Source of the DNA: Cladocopium goreaui
Taxonomy: Eukaryota > Sar > Dinophyceae > Suessiales > Symbiodiniaceae
NCBI GenBank assembly: GCA_947184155.2
Contig: CAMXCT020001735.1
Coordinates: forward strand, 618,001-682,000
Length of the DNA: 64,000 nucleotides
Direction: 5' to 3'
Shown here: piece by piece, positions 47,674 to 57,317 of the stretch
Layout: every line of letters starts with the position of its first letter
Position numbering within the stretch: position 1 is the first letter of the stretch
The notes under the pieces: model-generated
The model's database searches: none
Seen by the model: only the letters and a program-made list of their open reading frames with translations
Told to the model about the DNA's origin: nothing
Translations under genes and position numbers: made by a program

Positions 47674-48904
47674 GCCTCCCAAAGATGACCCTCCAAAGGC
47701 CGCCGGCGACGGCGAGCCCGCTGAATCCAGCAGAGCAACAATCCTGGTCCAAACGGCTGAGGTCTTGTTGAAGTCGCGACCGACAGCAGCACCAGTCCCA
47801 TTGGATGAGCCCGCAGATGACAAAAGAGCCACATCCAGCCAGTACCAGCCGCAGGCAACTGCGCGCTTAGAGGAACATGCATCCGGCCACGTGAAAGCAT
47901 ATTGGATGGAAGAGCATTTGCCTGAATACCAATATACAATGGTGACCAATGCAGACGGGGACGATGTACCCCGGATCCTCTTTGAAGGTACGGCCTATGA
48001 ACTGGAACTGCTATCGGCATCCGACGTCGAGACCATTGCTGGCCAGACTCGCGTCGACAAGAAATTCTCCGACTTTGCAACCCGTGTCAATAAAGTTTGC
48101 AGGGGGCATGGATCCTGTGCCAAGGTGCCAATGGACAAAGACCTTTGGATCGACTTGGAGGATTTTGCCAAAGCCTTCCGCAAGGAAGTGCCCCCAGACG
48201 TTTTCATCACCGTCGCAAACCTTTTTGGCACTGCGATGAAGATCGACAAGCATGGCAAGAGTAGGTTCCAATTCTTGTGTGCAAAGATCTCCCATTTCCG
48301 TGTCGACAATGGCCTAGGCATGCCGTATTATCCTGTGAAAATCCGTGCAATTCAGGGTCATTCCCAAGCTGCCTTGAAGTCCGCCGGGGGCCTCTATGCC
48401 AATTCAACCATGGTGTATTGCTCAGACCAAGTTTCCCCCGAGCGAAAAGCCGCCTTCACCGGCGTGCCCTTGTGTGCCATGACTGAGGTCCCTGAAGTTG
48501 TTTTTCATCGCACGATGAGAAGCAGCTGGAAGAGCATCGCACAGAACGGCCTGATCCCAGGCGGCGGTGACACAGTCAACAGTGGCCGTGCTCATATCTA
48601 CATGGCAGAACACTGTATCGGCACACAGGGATATCGATCTGGATTAAGAGCAAAATGTCCAGTCGAAGTCAAAATCGCAATGCGGCAAGCAGTTGAAGCT
48701 GGTGTCATCTTTAGTCGCACAGAAATGGATGGTATTTTGTGTTCAGAACGCATCCCACCTCAGTTTCTGGTCAGCATCTCAGAAGATGGACAGGTGCTTT
48801 GGTCCCGCGCCGAGAGCAATCCCGCGCCGAGAGCAATCTCGAGCCCAGCACATGGACAGGCGCGGAATCAGCCTCAGCACCGAAATCCAGAGCGGTCACC
48901 CTGA
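47525..48904 (+). CDS. copia-2 ORF3: Tpt1/KptA-like RNA 2'-phosphotransferase domain
   Basis: The open frame starts at 47525 without ATG; the first in-frame ATG is 47651 (MPSGTFAEPP). Residue numbers count from 47525. An acidic/Pro linker is followed by a Tpt1-like N-terminal helical part (about 175-265, DFATRVNKVCRGHGS...WIDLEDFAKAF). The family signature KIRAIQGHS is at 272-280. Then come VVFHRTMRSSWKSIAQNGL (from 326), RAHIYMAEH (about 355-363) and VIFSRTEMDGILCSERIPPQ (about 394-412), which match the Tpt1 patterns LYHGT, HVHLS and FY.SxNGVWLT..VPP. Tpt1/KptA transfers an internal RNA 2'-phosphate to NAD+, and related proteins ADP-ribosylate nucleic-acid ends. The usual Arg-His pair (LRH) is not obvious, so activity is uncertain. 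The frame continues into ORF4 through a 17-bp duplication. Confidence 0.8.
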   Translation: MQTSPSCFLESPDDTSRRRAGHSPRRTLKLNNQTEDYIDVKTMPSGTFAEPPKDDPPKAAGDGEPAESSRATILVQTAEVLLKSRPTAAPVPLDEPADDKRATSSQYQPQATARLEEHASGHVKAYWMEEHLPEYQYTMVTNADGDDVPRILFEGTAYELELLSASDVETIAGQTRVDKKFSDFATRVNKVCRGHGSCAKVPMDKDLWIDLEDFAKAFRKEVPPDVFITVANLFGTAMKIDKHGKSRFQFLCAKISHFRVDNGLGMPYYPVKIRAIQGHSQAALKSAGGLYANSTMVYCSDQVSPERKAAFTGVPLCAMTEVPEVVFHRTMRSSWKSIAQNGLIPGGGDTVNSGRAHIYMAEHCIGTQGYRSGLRAKCPVEVKIAMRQAVEAGVIFSRTEMDGILCSERIPPQFLVSISEDGQVLWSRAESNPAPRAISSPAHGQARNQPQHRNPERSP

Positions 48905-50289
48905 CTGCCCGAGATGATGCAAATGACGACCCAATGGATGACACCAGCACGGGGCGACCCGATGCCAGATCCACTGATGATGCCAGATCCACCGATGATG
49001 CAGCCACTGCCCCAATGCAAGTTGACCAGCCGCCCGCGAGGGCGCGCCGTGTTTACATTGCACCAAAGTACTGCGAACCTTTCATGGGCTCCTGCCCCCT
49101 CTGCCAGGTCGAGTACGTCAGTGGCCAAGTGACTTGTACCACATGTGGATTTGAGCCACTCCCAGTGGACGAAAGTGGCGAAACAAAAGAGGCCGACAAA
49201 CCCAACAGGAGGACCCGTATCCTTGAACGGCGAATGCAGAGTCTCGCCGGGTTCGGAATGTTTGGGAAAATGAGCGGCAGCTTGTTGACGGCTTTGACAA
49301 ATGAGCAAGCCGATCTTCTTCGCCGGGAACTGGGCCCCAGGGGGATCACATCCGTGGAATCAGCAGTCCTCAAAGACTGCCGCGACAGACACAGACGTGC
49401 AAAGGCACTGGGCTACGAGGACGTTGAAGATCGCTATACCAGTGACGTCACGTTTTGTGACCGCATCCACGGGGAGGGGAAAGGCCTGCAGGACTGTATC
49501 TTTGACGATATGTTCGCATACGCCAACCTCCCGGATCCACCCAGAACCAGAGCTCAGATCTCGGCTGGCGTCGCCGCCAATGCCCAAAATGAAAACTGCT
49601 TATCAAAGTTGATTTTCATGTCCCAACCTCGAGGTGTGGAAGGGTTCCCAGTTGAGTTCCGAAAAACATGGAAGAAAACCTGGGGTTTCATGTTCGGCCG
49701 CCACATTTTTACAGAGGATGAATATGTCAGCTACATTGGCCGTCGTGGCGCATTCCGTGGCCTGCTGACCTGGAAGGGCACCGTCCAAGTTCCTTTTGAT
49801 GGCACTCTTGAATTCCTCGAAAAGCTGTATGAGGAAAACCTTCCATTGGTTCGGGGCAACCTTGAACGCAAAGAGAAGCAGAGCGCCGCTGCAAAGGCTG
49901 GAGGTCCTGGAGGTCAAAAGGCCGACCCCACGGTCGCGCCCACCATTGAGCGAAAGCGCAAAGCCGAAGTTGATGCATCCGCCACCGCACATGATGACAC
50001 AGCCGCCTCAAGCTCTGCTCGCGCAGACGCCTCGCACGCTGATGCCTCAGTTGATCCCAACAATGCACCATTTCTTGCACCCGAACCACCAACATCCAAA
50101 GCAGGAGCACGACCATTCTTGGAGCCTGAGACGCCGCCCACTGCAAAAGCAGCAAGCACAGTCACATCGAGAGTTGGAATCGTGATCACTATGGTGCACG
50201 TCGAGAATGGAGTTTCTGGCGTGGGGCTTGGTATTACCGTGACGAGGCCGGCGGCCGTTGGATCTATTGGAACCGCAGGTAGACCATGA
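48739..50289 (+). CDS. copia-2 ORF4: zinc-ribbon, charged C-terminal region of the polyprotein
   Basis: The frame is open from 48739 without an initiating ATG in its first part; by the duplication argument it is the continuation of ORF3. It holds a CPLC...CTTC zinc ribbon (first Cys about residue 119), a long charged helical region with FPVEFRKTWKKTWGFMFGRH, and a low-complexity Ala/Pro/Asp tail. I do not recognise a family. TGA at 50289; 210 nt remain to the 3' LTR. Confidence 0.7.
   Translation: MFRTHPTSVSGQHLRRWTGALVPRREQSRAESNLEPSTWTGAESASAPKSRAVTLTARDDANDDPMDDTSTGRPDARSTDDARSTDDAATAPMQVDQPPARARRVYIAPKYCEPFMGSCPLCQVEYVSGQVTCTTCGFEPLPVDESGETKEADKPNRRTRILERRMQSLAGFGMFGKMSGSLLTALTNEQADLLRRELGPRGITSVESAVLKDCRDRHRRAKALGYEDVEDRYTSDVTFCDRIHGEGKGLQDCIFDDMFAYANLPDPPRTRAQISAGVAANAQNENCLSKLIFMSQPRGVEGFPVEFRKTWKKTWGFMFGRHIFTEDEYVSYIGRRGAFRGLLTWKGTVQVPFDGTLEFLEKLYEENLPLVRGNLERKEKQSAAAKAGGPGGQKADPTVAPTIERKRKAEVDASATAHDDTAASSSARADASHADASVDPNNAPFLAPEPPTSKAGARPFLEPETPPTAKAASTVTSRVGIVITMVHVENGVSGVGLGITVTRPAAVGSIGTAGRP
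48803..48836. repeat. 17-bp tandem duplication causing the ORF3/ORF4 frame break
   Basis: TCCCGCGCCGAGAGCAA occurs twice head to tail. 17 bp is not a multiple of three, and counting it once puts the ORF3 frame exactly into the ORF4 frame. Confidence 0.9.
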
Positions 50290-50490
50290 TTTTCTTTTGT
50301 TGCATAGCGCAAGATGCGGCATGGTAATGTGCCTTCCTTGCAAAGCTGCACTGGGTTTTACGGGCTTGAGCTTTTTAGAGGGACCTTTGAAAGACTGCAT
50401 AAAATGCTTAAAACCAAACAAACAGATTTGGCTACCCGCGAGGGTATGCTCTTCTGGGTTATTCGTTCTCCGCAGTCGTCCCTGCTCGCC

Positions 50491-50499
50491 CGAGGGGGG
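50491..50499 (+). promoter_or_regulatory. copia-2 polypurine tract
   Basis: CGAGGGGGG directly before the 3' LTR. Confidence 0.8.
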
Positions 50500-50642
50500 T
50501 GTAAAAACTCCTGCAGTAAAACCATGTATTGTACATATCATCGTACTACTCTGTAGCGTTGGTTCAAAAGAGCTGAGTGCTTAGCGGTTTTGTGGTTCAC
50601 CCCCATTGTAAGTAACATTGGTGGCTGACCTTGTAAAATACA
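50500..50642 (+). repeat. copia-2 3' LTR
   Basis: 143 bp, no difference seen from 38358-38500; followed by CATAG. Confidence 0.95.
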
Positions 50643-50786
50643 CATAGATGGATAGTTATCCCATAATTACCCCATAGTAATCCCATAATTAGCCCATAAT
50701 TAAGCCCTAAAACCATAATTATCCCATAGCTATCCATAGTTATACATATTTTTTTTAGCCCCAAAACTAAGCCCTAAACCCTGCAG
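50643..50786. repeat. CCCATAATTA tandem tract, insertion target of copia-2
   Basis: Repeated TTATCCCATAATTA(C/G)CCCATA units. The same repeat stands left of the element at 38309-38357, so it was split by the insertion. Confidence 0.8.
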
Positions 50787-50842
50787 CCCTTGTGGCTAAG
50801 TGCTCCTTGGAGGCCGAGCAGCGCACCGCCAGTGCGGACTGA
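50787..50842 (+). CDS. Candidate terminal host exon
   Basis: After CCTGCAG. The frame LVAKCSLEAEQRTASAD ends in TGA at 50840-50842. Confidence 0.45.
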
Positions 50843-51878
50843 CCAGGACATCCCATTTTTTCGGGGGTGCACCAGCAAGGCTCTTTTAAAGGAGTAGAAC
50901 GTACAATCCAAATGAAATATGGTATGAAATATAATTTATATATATATATATGTACATTATATTATATATACATTACATAGAAGATTATATGAAATATACT
51001 GAACTATGATATGAAAGATGATATAAGATTGTTTTTTAGTCACGTGTCTATCTTTTTAGAAGGCGCACAAAAAAAGGGAGACAAAAGAAACACTCCACGT
51101 GGAAACAGCCGGGGTTTCCCATGGGGTGGATCGTGATCTCAGCCAGACTGAAGCCACTGATAAGTGGGAAAATCCACTGAATGGGAACTTACATCACCAG
51201 GGTTATGAACCACTTAGACAGACAGACATACAGACAGACAGATAGATAGATATGTTTTACTTGGTGCATGGGCCTCTTTATATTGGGTTTCTGTTAAACA
51301 GATTTTGGGTATCAGAACTATATATAAAATCCCCCGAACTATATATAATTTAAAATTATATCAAATGCTTCAGAACTATATATATGTATATATATATAAT
51401 CAGAACCATATGTAAAATGATCAAAACATGTTTTACATGTGTATATATATAATAGTTACATTAAATTGAAACCTGATGTACATATGTACACACACATGTG
51501 TATGTATAGATTTCCATATTATGTACATGTCACAGGTTTATGTACAAATTATATAATACATGGTCATCATTGGTCATCATGGTCCCATGATGCTTGGTGC
51601 ATGTGTGTGGGTGCGCTGCATGACAACATTGCGAATTGCCAATAAAATGTCACAATTTCACACCTTTAATATTGTTGATCGTGTTTGCCATTCTGGCTTC
51701 AGTAGCCTTCTGGTCCATGGCATGTGGCATATGTTGGTGTTGCTTTCTTTTGCCACGCAGCGTTTGGGTAGTGGGGTTTTATATATAGTGCTGGGAAAGT
51801 TGTATAAAAATACTGGCTTCTAGTACTGGGAAAGTTCTGTAAAATACTGGGGATTTGATCTGGGAATCGATCTAAAGG
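50843..51878. other. Intron-like or intergenic sequence with microsatellites
   Basis: TA repeats (50935-50975, 51318-51400), a CAGA repeat (51220-51250) and unsupported open frames. No gene is seen. Confidence 0.4.
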
Positions 51879-51987
51879 TCCTTGTCGACCGGCGAGGCCG
51901 CGATGCGGCCGGAGCCCACGGGGCCGACGGAGCCCACCGGGCCGCCGTGTGCGACGCGGCCGTGGGGAGTCCCGGTTCGCGAAGTTG
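51879..51987 (+). CDS. Candidate host exon (Pro/Thr-rich, very GC-rich)
   Basis: Between CTAAAG and GTGAGC. The most protein-like frame reads SLSTGEAAMRPEPTGPTEPT then GPPCATRPWGVPVREV; another frame is also open. Confidence 0.5.
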
Positions 51988-52026
51988 GTGAGCAGAAAAT
52001 CACTAGGGTTTATGCTGGAATCATAT

Positions 52027-52093
52027 GTTAATAAGGGGAATCATCCCCAAATGGCCTTAATTCAGGTTAGTGAAATATTATAATTTACCCAGA
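52027..52093. repeat. 67-bp repeat shared with 30284-30350
   Basis: Second copy, with only a few differences across the core. Confidence 0.8.
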
Positions 52094-52341
52094 TGGATGT
52101 TTCATGATGTTTCTGGATGTTTATAACATCTAAGAACTACACTATAACCACACTTCATGAGGTGGCTAAAGCAACAAACATCACTGGGAAGCCACATTGT
52201 GAATGTCCATATTTGGGAGGGATGACTATCAATTTGCATCCCAGCTATTTGGATGTGACCTGCAGGGTTTATGTGGGGTTTTGACCCATCCCCACATGTC
52301 GAAATGCGGTTTTTCAATGCTTTTTCCGCGATAGGAAAGAC

Positions 52342-52459
52342 CTGGTTGGTGGTTTGGAACCATGGAATTTTATGAATTTCCAATACTTTCCATATATTGG
52401 GAATGTCATCATCAAATTTGACTTTCATATTTCTCAGAGGGATTGAAACTAACAACCAG
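52342..52459. mobile_element. MITE family 2, copy 4
   Basis: CTGGTTGGTGGTTTGGAACC at the left and AACTAACAACCAG at the right; about 118 bp, more diverged. Confidence 0.75.
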
Positions 52460-52507
52460 AAAAACATGATGCAAATCCAGTATTTGTCGATGGGCCTTGC
52501 TTCCCAG

Positions 52508-52578
52508 GCCAAGGCCTAGACCAAGTAGTGCAGGCTGGTACCCCGAAGCACCGAAGCATTGGGATGGGTGAAGAGTTG
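52508..52578 (+). CDS. Candidate host exon
   Basis: Between TTCCCAG and the strong donor GTGAGTG, 71 nt. The open frame reads QGLDQVVQAGTPKHRSIGMG then EEL. Confidence 0.55.
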
Positions 52579-52838
52579 GTGAGTGAGTACATGGATGTTT
52601 ATCCATTTTATGGTTGGCTTGGAAATCCCCCAAAAATTGAGGTTTAGAGCTGGGAAAATCATCTATAAGTGGGGATAATATGATTATGATTAATAGATAT
52701 TATAATGTACTGTATAATAGTAGTATTAGATTTGGTAAAATTGAATTAACTTTAGAAATATAATAGAACTTGGTTGTACAGTAATATTGGAAGAAATAGT
52801 GATGATTTTCAACGTTGGATTCTGGCGATGGCTGGCTG

Positions 52839-52962
52839 TTGAACGTTATCAAAGGGTGTTGCCACCAGAGTGAAGAGATTGAGTCTTTCATCGAACGACA
52901 TTTTGAAAACTTGGACATCCCGCCGCTTCCACTATTCCGGGGTCAATATTTTGTGTTTTGAG
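52839..52962 (+). CDS. Candidate host exon or gene end
   Basis: The open frame reads LNVIKGCCHQSEEIESFIER then HFENLDIPPLPLFRGQYFVF and a TGA. Acceptor uncertain. The reverse strand is also open (52888-53106) but less convincing. Confidence 0.35.
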
Positions 52963-53262
52963 TAGGGGAAACAAAGCCCTTGCAATCACTTGCCCTGTGA
53001 GGATTCCCAGAAAGAATCCGTTGCCCGTCCATTTTTTGTTGGAAGTTAAAGGAAAAAAAGGAATACCCTCCCCCAAACTAGTGCAGAACCGCAAAGCGGA
53101 AAGCACATCAATTTGAAGATTTGGTACTCTTGGACATAGTTATATAATGTTATATGTGATAAGCAATTCCTTAAGTTTATCAAACTCTAGAAAAGTTTTT
53201 TGATTTTTTTGGTGGGGTGTTCATTTTCCAAAGGAAACCAGCCATGCCATGACGCACTGCAG

Positions 53263-53345
53263 GGGCCAAGGGAAGCAGCAGTGGTCGAGGCCTGGCCGAA
53301 TTCTGTGGCCATCAGGGGCCATCCTCGGAGGCTTCATGAGCAAAG
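53263..53345 (+). CDS. Candidate host exon
   Basis: Between ACTGCAG and GTGCAT. Two open frames: GPREAAVVEAWPNSVAIRGH or GQGKQQWSRPGRILWPSGAI. Phase unresolved. Confidence 0.45.
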
Positions 53346-53924
53346 GTGCATGAACCAATGCACTACCAATCAATATTTACATATTTGAGGTAATCACGAT
53401 CCGAAAAAAAAAACAAAACATGTTTTAGAATGTTCTTAGATAAACTGATAAACTATACCATAGTCTATTACAAACATGTTGCAGGATTGGTTATTTTCTC
53501 AGTGAGAAATCCATTGTTTTGGGGAATCTAGTGGGAACATGTGCAGTGTTCAAGACCCTGTTGACGATGATAGGGGATCACCAAAATCTCACCCACATGG
53601 GGTTTCCTAAGTCATGGGGGTAGCCCCATTTATGGATGCTTGATTTCATCAAAAAATACCATCTATAAATGGATGATGGGCCTGGGGGTAGCACTATTTC
53701 AGGAAACCTCCACATATATTTGGGTATGGATCAATACCTATTAATACCATTTTTAGTGGGATGAACATCCATTTACCAGCTATTTTGATGTTCACCAGGG
53801 GTACAAGGTTTTGACACACTGCCATTTGAGGATTATCATCCATCATGGAATCCTGTACCTTTTTTTTGACCACAATGGAATGACGAATCAAGCGGGGCGA
53901 ACGAACGCTGCTCAGAAATCCCAG
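53346..53924. other. Intron-like sequence with a family-5 element
   Basis: Besides the inverted-repeat element at 53604-53710 there is no supported feature; a reverse frame (53694-54029) looks spurious. Confidence 0.4.
53604..53710. repeat. Family-5 inverted-repeat element
   Basis: GGTTTCCTAAGTCATGGGGG at the left and TAGCACTATTTCAGGAAACC at the right are inverted copies of the family end. Confidence 0.6.
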
Positions 53925-53973
53925 TGATTTTGGGGTGAACATCCGAGGATTCATCCCCAAGTCTTCCTGCAAG
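53925..53973 (+). CDS. Candidate host exon
   Basis: Between ATCCCAG and GTGGCT. The open frame reads DFGVNIRGFIPKSSCK. Confidence 0.4.
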
Positions 53974-54188
53974 GTGGCTCCCCCGACAAAGATATCAACT
54001 ATAACATTATAAATCAACGTAGCTATCATAAATCATCCAGATATCCGCGTGTTTGCTCCTTAAATCAGATTAAATCATGTTTGAAATCATATTTTCCACA
54101 TGTGTTGTTGCTTAGATCATCATTTTCCTATGGTTTCCTATAGTTTCCTTTGGTTTCAACCCCCATTTTGTGCCCCGGCGCACCCCAG

Positions 54189-54252
54189 GGCCGGCAACAG
54201 CTGCGACAGCGGCAGAACCTGGGACGCCGCCAACGGCCGAAGCAAAGGAGAT
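54189..54252 (+). CDS. Candidate host exon (Ala/Thr-rich)
   Basis: After ACCCCAG. The likely frame reads PATAATAAEPGTPPTAEAKE. All three frames are open, and the donor could be GA or GC. Confidence 0.4.
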
Positions 54253-54289
54253 GCGGGGACATATATGTATGATATCTATAATTATGATG

Positions 54290-54440
54290 TTATTTATGCA
54301 CATGACATATATATATATATATCTATATATATAGATAGATATATAGATGTATGGATGTATGTATGCTGATATATGCATATATGATATATACACGTTCATA
54401 TTAGTGTGTATATATATACATACATACATACATACAGTAT
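54290..54440. repeat. TA/GATA/CATA microsatellites
   Basis: ATAT, ATAG, GTAT and CATA simple repeats in tandem. Confidence 0.9.
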
Positions 54441-54737
54441 ATGAATATGTATATGCTAGCTGCGTCGAACTGACTCTACATGCTGGTGGAAAAAAGAAAC
54501 ACGTCATCCTGGAATAGACAGAATATGAACATTTCAAGGATATTCCCATTTTAGCCAGGATTCTTTTGAATTTCGATATTCTATCTACTCCAGGATGACT
54601 ATATAAACATTACATAGCCATATCAATATTATGAGTACATATCACGAAAGCTAGCGTCAGCTAGCTGGAGTCTTCTTGCGTTAGCAAGTATTCAGGGGGC
54701 TGCTCAAGGACATCACGTGATTTTTCACGTGAAAGGG

Positions 54738-55130
54738 CCCCCCCCCCCACCCCACCCCACCCCACACCCCACCACCATCACCATCACCATCATCATCAGC
54801 ATCATCACCATCATCATCATCATCACCATCAGCATCATCATCATCATCATCATCTCCACATCCTTAGCACCCTCGTCCTCATCATCATCCCGATCAGCTG
54901 CCGGAGCCTCATCATCATCAGCATCATCATCATCATCATCTTCATCATCATCATCAGTATCATCATCATTATCATCATCATCATCACCACCATCATCATC
55001 ATCATCATCATCATCACCATCAGCATCAGCATCAGCATCATCATCATCATCATCATCACCATCAGCATCAGCATCAGCATGTTCTTTTCCTCATCCTGAT
55101 CATCCTCCTCCTCCTCATCATCATCCCGCT
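54738..55130. repeat. C-rich run and (CAT)n trinucleotide tract
   Basis: CCCCA repeats followed by about 340 bp of CAT/CAG units. The 207-codon Ser-rich and Met-rich frames here are repeat translations, although 55080-55200 is less repetitive. Confidence 0.85.
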
Positions 55131-55608
55131 GGCATTGAAGATACGTCTTCCCTTCCTTCTTTCTCCTACCCCGCTAGCTTTCGTCATCCACCCCCGGCCT
55201 CAAGTATATATATATATACATACATGGACATAGTCACTGTAAATGATGGTTGGTATAGGGAACCACCCCAAATGACTGAACTTTTTTCAGGTTTCTGTGT
55301 TATTATTACGACTGTTATTTATCCAGATATAGATGATTAATAATCGTCACACATATAAAGTCTATATATATATACATACATAAATATTACTATATTATGC
55401 ATACCGTATATGTATAATTATGTTTGTATTTATTATTATTAGTAGTAGTAGTAGTAGTAGTATTTTATTATACATATACAAATGGTATTACATACATATA
55501 CAAATGTTATATATATATACATATTATACTAACCTGCTGAAGATCTATGTTGTAATCCATGTTCACGTTCCAGGCTCCGTTCACATGACCTGTTGGCCTT
55601 GATCCCAG
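55131..55608. other. Intron-like sequence with microsatellites
   Basis: TA repeats and a TAG repeat (55440-55462); nothing coding is supported. Confidence 0.4.
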
Positions 55609-55671
55609 TGGTCAACTTCAGTGTCAGTTCCACATGATGGAAGTGTTCTTCACCATGTCCGGTTAGTGGTG
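55609..55671 (+). CDS. Candidate host exon
   Basis: Between ATCCCAG and GTTAGT, 63 nt. The open frame reads QLQCQFHMMEVFFTMS; a second frame is open too. Confidence 0.3.
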
Positions 55672-55886
55672 GTACGTCGACCCGCCAAGATCTCCAATGG
55701 CAATCAGTTTTGGTCAAAATTCATTACAGTTGATCCAGATAGACGGATAGATATATAACCAGATTGCTTTTCTTTGGGATTGAGATGAAATGCGAAGTCC
55801 CCTTAAAACCTGAGGTCACACGAGATGCTGAATGATTCATAGAATCAAATCACAATTACACCCGAGTGACCACCCGTTTGGCTCAG

Positions 55887-56011
55887 CAACACCCGTTGAA
55901 CGCCAGGAGAAAGTTGCAGAGAAGCGCCACCACTGGGAGGAGCTGCGTCCCGGGTTCGAAGATGTTGGATGCGTTCCGTACCCGGGCGATCATCCCTATT
56001 TATGGCGATGA
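55887..56011 (+). CDS. Candidate host exon (charged), possibly terminal
   Basis: After GGCTCAG. The open frame reads TPVERQEKVAEKRHHWEELR then PGFEDVGCVPYPGDHPYLWR and TGA at 56009-56011. A GC donor before the stop is possible. Confidence 0.5.
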
Positions 56012-56710
56012 CTGGGGGATGGTTTATGGCATTGTTTTACCCACATTTTTTGTGGAATTTCTACTGGATACTACCCAGTAACCAATCACCAACTTCCAGC
56101 AGATGTCCCAAATTCATAGAGTCATAGACGGGTTGACACATGTTGACATCCATGAAACAACCAATAGGTAAATGAGAGTATCTTGATATACCAGAGCGCC
56201 CTGTTTGTTTTCCCTACATGATTATCATTGGTCAGATACGTCGCATCTGTCTGAAGAAGGCACAAGTACTGGAGTTAAAATTGGCATAGGTGTGCGGTGC
56301 ACATTGAGCACATCTTGAGTACATCTTATGTACATCTTGTGTATTTAATTACCACACATATCTTTGATCATGATCCAGTTTTTGTTCTGACCTTTGAATT
56401 CGTTTCTGCCGCAAAGAACAGCATCTTGGGCATGGGAATATAATGAAATTGAGAGTGGAAGAAACTGGAACTCCATAACCTCATCGTCATCATCATCATC
56501 ATCATCATCACCACCAGCACTATCACTTCTTGATGCTTTCATTCATCTAAATTCGTCAATTTTGTCAAGCCAGGGGTTGCTGAACATGGCTGAAGCACCT
56601 AAGTGTCCAACCTATTCCGACGTGGATCATGTTAGTTCAATCACCATTATATGGGTAGGGGTACACTATTTTCAGACAAACCCATATAGTCCTTTCCAAC
56701 ATATTCCCAG
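56012..56710. other. Intron-like sequence
   Basis: A CATCAT tract at 56484-56512 lies in an open frame that might include an exon, but signals are weak. Confidence 0.35.
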
Positions 56711-56838
56711 CTAGAATTGGATGATCCAGCTATATCCAGCACCGCCATAAGTGGTGCAGAGGATCCGAGTGCAGAGCCCGATGCCGAACCAGATACCGAA
56801 GCCTGGGATCGCCAGTTGTGGACAATTTTGACACGGGG
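56711..56838 (+). CDS. Candidate host exon (acidic)
   Basis: Between TTCCCAG and GTTGG, 128 nt. The open frame reads LELDDPAISSTAISGAEDPS, then AEPDAEPDTEAWDRQLWTIL. Clear composition. Confidence 0.55.
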
Positions 56839-56955
56839 GTTGGAAGATGTTTTTCCCATTAAATATCCTTTTGAATATGGGGAATATGGTCATTTCCGGT
56901 ATTTCCGGGCTTCCATCTTAAATTAGAAAGATGTATATAATGATGATTTGCCAAG

Positions 56956-57026
56956 AATCCACCTGATGTTCGGGATGTCAACGGACATGGCTCAGACAGA
57001 AATTGGATTTTCTGACGCCTACTTGG
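56956..57026 (+). CDS. Candidate host exon followed by a family-3 end
   Basis: Between GCCAAG and GTGAGG. The open frame reads IHLMFGMSTDMAQTEIGFSD then AYL. The donor is the first base of a GTGAGGC.CCC repeat, as at 33524. Confidence 0.45.
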
Positions 57027-57195
57027 GTGAGGCTCCCAAGTTATGTTTGTTGATTTATAAACCCATGAATTTATGGTTCATGTTATGTATATATAGATAT
57101 ATATGTTAAATCATATTAATTATGATATTGATATTCCCCATAAAGCCATAGAATTCACCAAGTGAAGTGTAATTATATAACTTGGCCATTTCATC
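57027..57195. repeat. MITE family 3-related sequence starting at a donor site
   Basis: GTGAGGCTCCCAAGTTATGT, then TTGATTTATAAACCCATG, parallels the left arm of 33524-33640. An ATAACTTGG near 57177-57185 may be the inverted partner. Right end not certain. Confidence 0.55.
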
Positions 57196-57202
57196 AGCCC
57201 AG

Positions 57203-57317
57203 GGGCCCAGGGCCTCTGGGGGCCTCACCAACGAGGCTGAGTCCCAGGGAGATTCATCGGCGAAAGGGCACGAGGCGAAGAAGGCCAAGACGCAGAGGCA
57301 GGGATGGAAGATCACCT
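57203..57317 (+). CDS. Candidate host exon (Lys/Ala-rich)
   Basis: After AGCCCAG. The likely frame reads GPRASGGLTNEAESQGDSSA then KGHEAKKAKTQRQGWKIT. A GC donor (CACCT^GCTATA) is proposed; other frames are open as well. Confidence 0.45.

Larger units (their letters stand above)
38358..50642 (+). mobile_element. Large copia-type LTR retrotransposon with captured domains (copia-2)
   Basis: 12,285 bp with 143-bp LTRs (TG...CA) that I read as identical, CATAG target duplications (38353-38357 and 50643-50647), a candidate primer site and a purine tract. Coding sequence fills 38531-50289 on + in four overlapping frames. It lies in a run of CCCATAATTAT repeats. Identical LTRs say the copy is recent even though its frame is broken, so it either moved in trans or was damaged after insertion. 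Confidence 0.95.

Noticed and set aside
54717..55340. 207-codon Ser-rich frame and 76-codon Met-rich reverse frame
   Set aside because: Both are translations of a CAT/CAG trinucleotide tract.
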